Shown piece by piece: positions 1 through 5,175 of a stretch of DNA of 5,320 nt. Position 1 is the stretch's first letter, and every line of letters starts with the position of its first letter. Position numbers and translations under genes: made by a program. A model generated the notes under the pieces. The model was not told where the DNA came from. It was given only the letters and a program-made list of their open reading frames with translations, and did not search any database. Source of the DNA: Candidatus Eiseniibacteriota bacterium (GTDB lineage: Bacteria > Eisenbacteria > RBG-16-71-46 > JAGVPR01). The stretch is from positions 1 to 5,320 of the forward strand of contig JAGVPR010000310.1 of the NCBI GenBank assembly GCA_020052115.1, in the 5' to 3' direction.

Positions 1-179
1 CGGAAGGCGACGCGCTGTTGCGGCGCGCGCTCGAGCGCCTCGGCCTCTCCGCGCGCGCGTACGTGCGCGTGCTGCGCGTGGCAAGGACGATCGCGGACAT
101 CGAAGGCTCGGAGAAGGTGTGTGCGGTACATGTGGCGGAGGCGGTGCAGTATCGGGCGATGACGCGCGGACGCGGTTAG
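1..179 (+). CDS. yifB: YifB/ComM-family Mg-chelatase-like AAA+ ATPase, C-terminal end (5' end outside window)
   Basis: The reading frame enters at the left edge (first full codon at base 3) and ends at TAG 177-179, giving the last 58 residues. The peptide contains LGLSARAYVRVLRVARTIAD followed by an 'HVAEAVQYRAM' stretch. This is the characteristic C-terminal Mg_chelatase_C region of YifB/ComM proteins (about 500 residues when complete). Known biology: ComM is a hexameric helicase that promotes branch migration during natural transformation, and YifB homologues are widespread in bacteria. The ATPase core (Walker A and B) lies outside the window. The end of the gene looks normal, with no frameshift. 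A second, internal piece of the same family lies on the same strand at the right edge of the window, and the two could belong to one repeated locus. Family assignment is firm; whether this copy is intact upstream cannot be judged. Confidence 0.9.
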   Translation, partial: EGDALLRRALERLGLSARAYVRVLRVARTIADIEGSEKVCAVHVAEAVQYRAMTRGRG

Positions 180-245
180 CGCGGCAGCTACCCCCTCGCA
201 GAGGCGCGGAGCATGAGTTGGTTCCCGCCCGTGATTGCGCACGAT
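180..245. other. Unassigned spacer between the yifB end and the truncated MFS gene; probable breakpoint zone
   Basis: These 66 bases separate the yifB stop codon from the point where MFS similarity on the minus strand ends (the proline of GNEVGP, codon 246-248). Read on the minus strand in the MFS frame, it encodes 'IVRNHGREPTHAPRL...', which does not resemble any MFS helix. The other two minus frames do not restore MFS similarity either, so a simple frameshift does not explain the loss. No terminator hairpin, insertion-sequence end or tRNA is visible. The stretch may be the native 3' flank of yifB, with the breakpoint near base 245. Confidence 0.45.
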
Positions 246-620
246 CGGCCCGACCTCGTTGCCGCTGGGACTGATCACGCCGACGATTGCCGCTGCGAGG
301 AGCAGCCAGTAGTTACGCGTCAGGCCGAAGACGGTCCCCGCAAGGACCAGGAGCAGCGCTCCGAGGACCAGCATTCGCTTTCTGCCGAATCGGTCGGCCT
401 TGGTGCTCAGCCCGAGGGAGATGGCCGCATCGCCGATCAGAGTCAGGGAAAGCAGCAGCCCGATCCGCGGCTCGGGGGTGCCCACCTGCGCCAGGTACAG
501 CACGAGGATCACGGAGATCAGTCCGTAGCCGAAGAGCCGCAGGCAGCGCGTGGCGAACAGCAGCCGCCCATCGCGGGTCAGCGGTCGGAGGGAAGCGGCA
601 TGGGGGAGGGCGACGGACAT
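246..620 (-). pseudogene. MFS transporter, N-terminal fragment (truncated)
   Basis: ATG at 618-620 opens a frame with AGGAG ten bases upstream, a good ribosome binding site. About 125 residues match the start of a major facilitator permease: a first membrane helix around residues 28-46, a second around 53-72, then loop motif A 'STKADRFGRKR' (residues 72-82), a helix at about 84-100, and another at 105-117 ending in 'ISPSGNEVGP'. In this transporter group that motif is normally followed by more membrane helices to a total near 400 residues. Here similarity stops at residue 125. The frame stays open to the left window edge only by reading the antisense of yifB, so any product would carry an unrelated tail. 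The gene starts 47 bases after the chrB-like gene on the same strand, which suggests co-transcription and a role in exporting the same toxic ion. The substrate is not readable from the sequence. Loss of two thirds of the permease makes function very unlikely. Confidence 0.75.
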
Positions 621-667
621 GGCGTGTTCACTCCTGCGGCGCACCAACACTCGGGATCGACTTCCGC

Positions 668-1132
668 TCAGGACTTGAAGGCACCCTCCGGCTTGCCACG
701 CTTGATCATCTCTCGGCAGTACTCGTAGAGGGCATCGTAGACAATCCACTCGGCCATGTTCTGCTCCATGTCGTCCTTGAATCCCATGTGACGGAAGCCC
801 TCGGCGATGGCATTGAGGCCAGCCGACTCGGGCTGATGCCACAGGCTGTTGTCGGTGTCGGCCCCATTGACGATCCTCGCCAGGAGCACCAGCGCCGGGT
901 TCTCCGTCAGCTCGTACTTCTTGAGGATGGCGTCGAAGCTGCATCCCTTGCCATGGTGGCCGAGTTCGTCACCCTGGCAGTCGTACGAGACGGCCCCTTC
1001 CTTCTTGGCGATCTCGGCTACCCGCTCGTGGGGCACGAAGAGGAACTCAGCCTGAGGGTCCACGAACTTCTTGATGAGCCACGGGCAAGCCACGCGGTCC
1101 ACCTTGACGCGCTCTCGAGTGATCCACTTCAT
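668..1132 (-). CDS. chrB: ChrB C-terminal-domain (chromate resistance family) protein
   Basis: This 154-residue soluble protein has no signal peptide or membrane segment. Near the N-terminus 'RVKVDRVACPWLIKKFVDP' (residues 8-26) matches the signature of the chromate-resistance ChrB C-terminal domain. It is followed by 'EFLFVP' (29-34), 'GDELGHHGKGCSFDAIL' (54-70) and 'LARIVNGADTD' (84-94), the conserved core with His59, His60 and Cys64 as possible metal or redox residues. Full ChrB proteins are about 300 residues with an extra N-terminal domain; this is the stand-alone C-terminal type. Known biology: ChrB is needed for chromate-responsive expression and resistance with the ChrA pump in some proteobacteria; the stand-alone forms are poorly characterised. 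I chose ATG 1130-1132 rather than the in-frame GTG at 1154-1156 because GGGAG lies seven bases upstream of the ATG and the domain begins right after it. It is followed on the same strand by a truncated MFS transporter, and chrA is absent from the window. Family assignment is strong, exact function is not. Confidence 0.85.
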   Translation of the reverse strand: MKWITRERVKVDRVACPWLIKKFVDPQAEFLFVPHERVAEIAKKEGAVSYDCQGDELGHHGKGCSFDAILKKYELTENPALVLLARIVNGADTDNSLWHQPESAGLNAIAEGFRHMGFKDDMEQNMAEWIVYDALYEYCREMIKRGKPEGAFKS

Positions 1133-1138
1133 GGGTCG

Positions 1139-1150
1139 CTCCCTTCTCCT
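1139..1150 (-). promoter_or_regulatory. Ribosome binding site of the chrB-like gene
   Basis: On the minus strand the sequence reads AGGAGAAGGGAG, then seven bases, then the ATG at 1130-1132. The purine-rich tract ends at an ideal distance from this ATG. It overlaps the codons that a start at GTG 1154-1156 would use, so it decides the start in favour of the shorter, 154-residue protein. Confidence 0.7.
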
Positions 1151-1183
1151 GGGCACGGTCTCATTCGCGGGCTCCGCCTTCTC

Positions 1184-1199
1184 CGACTCGACGGAGTCG
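1184..1199. repeat. Small inverted repeat in the chrB leader region
   Basis: CGACTC (1184-1189) and GAGTCG (1194-1199) form a perfect 6-bp stem with a 4-base loop. An overlapping alternative pairs CTCCG with CGGAG. It lies about 50 bases upstream of the chrB-like start and could be a leader hairpin or an operator half-site pair. At this GC content a chance origin is quite possible. The rest of the gap from 1133 to 1401 holds no convincing gene or consensus promoter apart from the hairpin at 1338-1368. Confidence 0.25.
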
Positions 1200-1337
1200 T
1201 TCGAGAGACTGCCGCGGAGGATCGAACGCGGAGTTAGGCAAACCGAGGCCGGGTCGCGATAGGAGCGGCCGCGAAGCGTTCGAGCAATCGGAACTCACGC
1301 TTGGGGCAAGACGCGAATCCCCCGGGAGCAGGGACGT

Positions 1338-1368
1338 GGGGAGTAGCGGGAGAAACCCGCTACCCCCC
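1338..1368 (-). terminator. Hairpin terminator candidate after the mtrB-like gene
   Basis: GTAGCGGG (1343-1350), loop AGAAA, CCCGCTAC (1356-1363) form a perfect 8-bp stem. GGGG (1338-1341) can extend it against the C run at 1364-1368, with one bulged A. It lies about 35 bases beyond the stop codon of the mtrB-like gene. No T tract follows on either strand, so it is not a classic intrinsic terminator. It may act as a Rho-assisted or GC-rich terminator, or as a 3' stabilising hairpin separating the electron-transfer operon from chrB. Confidence 0.5.
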
Positions 1369-1401
1369 TGCGCTCTTTCGGCGGTCGCTCTTCGGTGCCG
1401 A

Positions 1402-3768
1402 CTAAGGGAGCGAGGCCGTCACCACTATCGCGGCGACATGAGACGTCGTCTCTCCATAGCGGTTGTCCATGAAGAGATAGCGCGACACGTCCTCGGGACG
1501 GACGTCGTCGGCTGACGCGCGCACCTCGGTCACGATCCCCTGCATGTATGGCTGCAGGGAGTTCCAAGCCGGATCTTCGAGTCGGAAAGGCCTGAACAGA
1601 TAACGGAACCCGACGCCGATCCCGTTCGTGAGCCTATGGTCCAGCGCCACGCGGAACTCGTGCGTCGTCGTCTTGAACTCCGACCAATCCACCGCCAATG
1701 CGCTGTTGATGTTCGGTGTCTCCGGATTCGTCGTGACGGCGTCGCCGGTGTATGCGTTCAGGTTGTAGCTAGCCTCTGCGGTCAAGCGGTCCGGCACGAT
1801 GGCGGCCTTGACGCCGATGCCTCCCCAGACCGTTTGGTCTTCTTGATTGCGATACCAGCGGTTCTCGGAGCTGTACTGCGTCGCGCCGTTGTCATGTCCA
1901 AATCCGGTCTTCGTGACGGTCAGGTTCTTCCACTCCGAAGTGTCGAACCCGCCGCCGCCGTGCAAACTCACGCGACCGCTCACGCGGTAGTTGAGCCAAA
2001 GGGCTGCCTCGTTCGTGAAGCTCTCCTGCAGCCCGTAAGCGTGAGCCGCACCCTCGACTTGGCCAGGGTAGTCGTCCGCCGTGCGCGATGCCGAGAGCGC
2101 GGCCACGAGCCCCGCTGTCAACTCGGCGTCCATCTCGGCGCCGAATTGCTGGCGGTCGCGGTCCCACACGTCGAACATGCGGAGCTTCGACTTCTCGAGT
2201 CCGATCTCGTAGTCGCCGGAGTGCTCACGATTTCCATTCTGGAAGTAGGCGCTCCATCCGAGCGTCCAGGGGCCTTCGCCGCGCAGCCGACCGGTGATCA
2301 CGTCCTCGTCGGTCTTGTCTACCTGCCGCCCCGCGTAATCCCACGTGATCCGCTCCGCCCCAATGCTCACGTGAAGCGGTGGCAGGACCGACCATCCCGC
2401 GTTCAGGCCGAAACGGCGCTGGACGTAGTCGGACGGATCGTTGTACAGGACGTCCTTGCCATCCTCCTTCTGCCCTATACCCACTCGCCAGTACGATTCG
2501 CCGAAGGCGGCGTAGCCCGGGAAGTCGATCCGGTCCGTTCGATTCTCGTAGCCGTAGTAGCGAGCCGTTGCCTCGAGCGAGACCTTGCGCGCAGGACGCG
2601 CCGTCAAGCGGACGTCGGCGCGTTGTGTCCGGACCTCTGCGTCGAGGCTGCTCGCCGGCAGGAGGGATGCGTCCGTGCCCCGGATGTTGTCGGCGGCCGT
2701 CGTGAGGTTGCCATCCGGGCCGGGGAACCAGAGCGAGTCGTTGAGCGTGAATGGCAGGAACTCATCGTCCTGCCTCATCCGCGCCGCGGCGATCGTGGCC
2801 GACAACTGGGCTCGCGTCCCGATCCGGAACATTCCAGACACATGTGCCCTGCCGAACTCGTTGTCGGGCGGTAGCGCGAGCTGACCGCGCGCGTAACGGC
2901 CGCGGTCGGAGGCTGACGCCACGCTGCCCGGGGCCTCGAAGGGGTTGTCCCATTGCAGGCCGACGAGATCGTCTCGGAAGGTCGAAACGTCGAGGCCTGC
3001 CTCGACGAAACCACGCTTGCCGCGCCAATCGGTTGCGACGCCCGCGCGGACCGTCCGGTGGTCGATGGTCTCGGGGATCTCCTGCCCCCTCACGTCGAAC
3101 CGCTCGCGGTCGAAACGGAGGCTGTCCGCGCCGCCGACGCGCCTGTACGTGCCGACCGAGATCGGGCGATCGCCGCGTCTCGTCTCGAGTCCCGCATGAG
3201 CGCGCACGCTCCAGTTCGGCCTCACGTGCACCACGCCGTCGAACACGCGCGCATCACGGCGCGCGACGAGGTCGGTGTGGTGTGCTGTCGAATCGAGCAG
3301 ACGCGCCACGCGAGGCGGTAGGCTGTCCACGGCCGTCGCGGTCTGGCTGGCCTTCTCCTCAAGAAAAGCCCGGGCGCTCGGGTCGAGGGTGTAGACTCCG
3401 GGCTGCCGCTCCGTGAGAAGGAGAAGGGACCCGTGGCTCCAATGGTACGGCGTCTGATCGTAGAGGATCGTCAGCCGCGCAAGACCCGTCTTCTCGAAGA
3501 CTCCCGTGAATCTCTGCGCTTCCTCCAACACCCGGGTTCCCTCGAGCGTCATGAGGTACGGATCATCCGCGTTGTTGCGGGTCAGGCGCAGGAGCGGAAC
3601 GACCGCCCCCTTCGGCACCAGCCCGTATTCGTGGAACTTCGCGTCGCGCGTACCGCCGCTGTCGAGCGCTTGCCCTCCGGCGACGACGTCCAGCCGCACA
3701 CCATCCTCCGCGGCGGCCGGAAGCGCGAGCGCGGCGATGGCGAGCACCGCGAGCATCATTCGCATCAT
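1402..3768 (-). CDS. mtrB: MtrB/PioB-family outer-membrane beta-barrel of a porin-cytochrome electron conduit
   Basis: This 788-residue protein has a signal peptide (residues 1-20, hydrophobic core LAVLAIAALALP, likely cut after AAA before EDG). The N-terminal part (to about 170) has 'LTRNNADDPYLMTLEG' and 'YDQTPYHWSHGSLLL'. From about 175 to the end there are alternating polar/hydrophobic strands typical of a large barrel, with 'DEFLPFTLNDSLWFPG' (335-350) and 'YLFMDNRYGETTSHVAAIV' (764-782), features of the MtrB/PioB family. Known role: the barrel spans the outer membrane and sheathes a decaheme cytochrome so electrons can cross. Identification rests on these patterns and on the decaheme cytochrome gene just upstream; the pair fits a MtrAB/DmsEF-type module. 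The ATG at 3766-3768 has GGAG six bases upstream, and the site overlaps the intergenic gap, suggesting translational coupling. Oddities: I see no cysteine, so the N-terminal CXXC of Shewanella MtrB is absent, and the last residue is Pro rather than an aromatic residue. Confidence 0.88.
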   Translation of the reverse strand: MMRMMLAVLAIAALALPAAAEDGVRLDVVAGGQALDSGGTRDAKFHEYGLVPKGAVVPLLRLTRNNADDPYLMTLEGTRVLEEAQRFTGVFEKTGLARLTILYDQTPYHWSHGSLLLLTERQPGVYTLDPSARAFLEEKASQTATAVDSLPPRVARLLDSTAHHTDLVARRDARVFDGVVHVRPNWSVRAHAGLETRRGDRPISVGTYRRVGGADSLRFDRERFDVRGQEIPETIDHRTVRAGVATDWRGKRGFVEAGLDVSTFRDDLVGLQWDNPFEAPGSVASASDRGRYARGQLALPPDNEFGRAHVSGMFRIGTRAQLSATIAAARMRQDDEFLPFTLNDSLWFPGPDGNLTTAADNIRGTDASLLPASSLDAEVRTQRADVRLTARPARKVSLEATARYYGYENRTDRIDFPGYAAFGESYWRVGIGQKEDGKDVLYNDPSDYVQRRFGLNAGWSVLPPLHVSIGAERITWDYAGRQVDKTDEDVITGRLRGEGPWTLGWSAYFQNGNREHSGDYEIGLEKSKLRMFDVWDRDRQQFGAEMDAELTAGLVAALSASRTADDYPGQVEGAAHAYGLQESFTNEAALWLNYRVSGRVSLHGGGGFDTSEWKNLTVTKTGFGHDNGATQYSSENRWYRNQEDQTVWGGIGVKAAIVPDRLTAEASYNLNAYTGDAVTTNPETPNINSALAVDWSEFKTTTHEFRVALDHRLTNGIGVGFRYLFRPFRLEDPAWNSLQPYMQGIVTEVRASADDVRPEDVSRYLFMDNRYGETTSHVAAIVVTASLP

Positions 3769-3787
3769 GGCCGTCTCCTTTCCCCGA

Positions 3788-4678
3788 TCACCGCTGGAAG
3801 AGTGGTCCCGACGGATGATTCGAGCCGTGGATCTGTGAATGGCAGTTCAGGCACTGCCGGTTCGTGTTCCACATCGCCGTCTCGGTCCCCGCGACCGTCT
3901 GATGGCGGCCCTGCATGTGGCAGCTCTGACAGAGCTGTACGGTCCGCGAGACGAGTAGGCCCTCGTGGTTCGATCCATGCGGTTTGTGGCAGGTCATGCA
4001 ATCCTCACGCACAGGCGAATGCTCCCACAGGAACGGTCCGCGCTTGTCCGCATGGCAGGTGAAGCACAGGTCGTTCGGAGAATCGCCGAGCAGCTGCGAG
4101 GGGCTCCCGCTGCCGTGGGGATTGTGGCAGGAACTGCACTCCATCTTTCCTTCCCGCAGTGGATGGTGCGAGCGCTGCAAGAGGTACTTATTGAACGAGC
4201 CGTGGCAGCTCGTGCAGAGGTCCGTCTGGTTCTGGATCTCGCCTGCGCGGCGGGGTGGGGTCTTCGCGTGCACGGCGTGACAGTCGGCGCACGAGAGATC
4301 GTTCTCCTCGTGCGCGCTTCCGGCCCAATAGGCGCGCATCGGTTGGTTGCCGTGGCAGTCGAGGCAAGCATCGTTCACGACCGTCGCGCCGGACTTGGCG
4401 GGATTGACCACGTCGGCCGGGGTTTCACCGCTTGCCGCGTGCTGGGTTGCGGCCCCATGGCATGACGTGCAGTCCCCGCCTCCGCTCCCAAAGTGGAAGG
4501 CGCGCCCGTGCGTGGTTCCCGCGAAGTCGTTCACGATGTCGTCGTGACAGCTTGCGCAGACGCTCGCGCGCTCGGGCTCGCCCTTGACCAGTGTGGAGAC
4601 TCCCGTCAGAAACACCACGATGAGTGCTGCGCCGATGGCGGGCAGCTTCCACGGGCTCTTCAGAGGTTTTCGTAGCAT
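3788..4678 (-). CDS. mtrA: MtrA/DmsE-family periplasmic decaheme c-type cytochrome
   Basis: This 296-residue protein has exactly ten CXXCH heme-attachment motifs, with first cysteines at residues 41, 70, 105, 130, 155, 181, 205, 227, 250 and 276. There are 14 further histidines (for example 57, 62, 137, 171, 172, 188, 234, 284), enough for bis-His ligation. A hydrophobic N-terminal segment (about 12-31, after a Lys/Arg-rich start) is a Sec signal or membrane anchor; no clear AXA cleavage site is seen. Length and heme count match the MtrA/DmsE decaheme family (about 300-330 residues). PioA is much longer because of an N-terminal extension, which is missing here. Role: it accepts electrons in the periplasm and passes them through the MtrB-type barrel, or the reverse. 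ATG 4676-4678 follows a strong AGGAGG-type site eight bases upstream. The mtrB-like gene begins 19 bases downstream, an operon. The direction of electron flow and the terminal acceptor or donor cannot be read here. Confidence 0.93.
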   Translation of the reverse strand: MLRKPLKSPWKLPAIGAALIVVFLTGVSTLVKGEPERASVCASCHDDIVNDFAGTTHGRAFHFGSGGGDCTSCHGAATQHAASGETPADVVNPAKSGATVVNDACLDCHGNQPMRAYWAGSAHEENDLSCADCHAVHAKTPPRRAGEIQNQTDLCTSCHGSFNKYLLQRSHHPLREGKMECSSCHNPHGSGSPSQLLGDSPNDLCFTCHADKRGPFLWEHSPVREDCMTCHKPHGSNHEGLLVSRTVQLCQSCHMQGRHQTVAGTETAMWNTNRQCLNCHSQIHGSNHPSGPLFQR

Positions 4679-4798
4679 GCGATCCCCTCCTCTTCATGGA
4701 TGAGGCGGCTTGCCTGGAACCCTCGCGAGCCCGTCGCCGGCAGTGATCGCTCGGCGGTTGCCCCATTCGCGGACGGCGGGCTCGGTGGGCCGGCCAGC

Positions 4799-4827
4799 AT
4801 GCTACCCGTGGAGGGTGGACAGGAAAA
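4799..4827 (-). promoter_or_regulatory. Weak sigma-70-like promoter candidate for the cytochrome/barrel operon
   Basis: On the minus strand TTTTCC (4822-4827), a 17-base spacer and TAGCAT (4799-4804) lie about 120 bases upstream of the cytochrome start. The -10 matches TATAAT at 4 of 6 positions and the -35 is poor. It is placed after the inverted repeat that ends the HTH gene, which is where the operon promoter should be. A chance match is possible. Confidence 0.2.
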
Positions 4828-4849
4828 GTGAAATCCCCCACTAGGCGCA

Positions 4850-4900
4850 GAGGCTCCAACCTGGGCCGGCCCGCGGGCACGGCGGGTTGTCCGGAGCCTC
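4850..4900 (-). terminator. Long inverted repeat just after the HTH gene, probable terminator
   Basis: GAGGCTCC (4850-4857) pairs perfectly with GGAGCCTC (4893-4900). Inside, AACC (4858-4861) pairs with GGTT (4885-4888), leaving a 4-base bulge, and the centre is very GC-rich with GGGCCGGCCC. It starts 10 bases beyond the HTH stop codon on the minus strand. No T run follows at once; TTTCACTTTT comes about 20 bases later. Likely roles are terminating HTH transcription and insulating the cytochrome operon. The rest of 4679-4909 shows no gene. Confidence 0.5.
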
Positions 4901-4909
4901 CAACGGAGC

Positions 4910-5167
4910 TCAGGTCGCCATCGGCGGGGGGGTGTACCCCAGGAACCGGATCACCGCCGGGATCGCGCGAAGGTTCGGACTCGCCCTCCCGCGCTCCCAG
5001 TTGTTCACGCTCGTCACGTCCACGCCGATCCGCAACGCAACCTCGCGTTGGAGGAGTCCGAGGTCGAGCCGGCGCTTCCGCATGTGGTCGCCCAGGGTGC
5101 GGATCTCCGTAGGATAGGCCCTATCAACGGGTTTCGTCGCTCGGAGCACGAGATCACAAAAGGGCAA
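4910..5167 (-). CDS. Small XRE/Cro-type helix-turn-helix DNA-binding protein
   Basis: Numbered from TTG 5165-5167, this is an 85-residue protein. It begins 'LPFCDLVLRATKP' with a 'YPTEIRTLGDHMRKRRLDLG' stretch leading into the HTH: 'LLQREVALRIGVDVTSVNNW' (about 38-57), then 'ERGRASPNLRAIPAVIRFLGY' features to the end. This resembles a family of small solitary XRE-like proteins with a conserved 'LGDHxRKRRLDLGLLQREVA' core; their function is not known to me. The start is unsettled. No good Shine-Dalgarno site precedes TTG 5167, GTG 5149, ATG 5083 or the most distant GTG at 5239. The GTG 5239 start would add 24 residues read from the antisense of the yifB fragment, so it is probably not native. 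Family-like sequence begins at 5167, only 8 bases from the yifB piece, so the promoter and possibly the first codons may have been removed. It is on the same strand as the cytochrome operon but separated from it by an inverted repeat and 231 bases; a regulatory link is only a possibility. Confidence 0.7.
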   Translation of the reverse strand: MPFCDLVLRATKPVDRAYPTEIRTLGDHMRKRRLDLGLLQREVALRIGVDVTSVNNWERGRASPNLRAIPAVIRFLGYTPPPMAT

Positions 5168-5175
5168 CGCAGGGG

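Noticed and set aside
49..80. Alternating CG/TG-rich tract that might form Z-DNA or be a simple repeat
   Set aside because: It encodes the conserved LSARAYVRVLRVA segment of YifB, so codon use in a GC-rich genome explains it.
287..1237. A 316-codon open frame on the plus strand
   Set aside because: It is antisense to both the MFS fragment and the chrB-like gene, with a low-complexity Arg/Ala/Gly start and no family pattern.
1636..2874. A 412-codon open frame on the plus strand
   Set aside because: It is entirely antisense to the mtrB-like gene, has Arg/Val-rich composition with no recognisable domain, and is the usual mirror frame of a GC-rich coding region.
2751..3416. A 221-codon Arg-rich frame on the plus strand
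   Set aside because: Composition is dominated by Arg, Pro and Ser from GC-rich antisense codons; the opposite strand encodes the well-supported barrel.
3965..4465. A 166-codon frame on the plus strand over the cytochrome
   Set aside because: The opposite strand has ten regularly spaced CXXCH motifs, which cannot arise by chance; this frame is its shadow.
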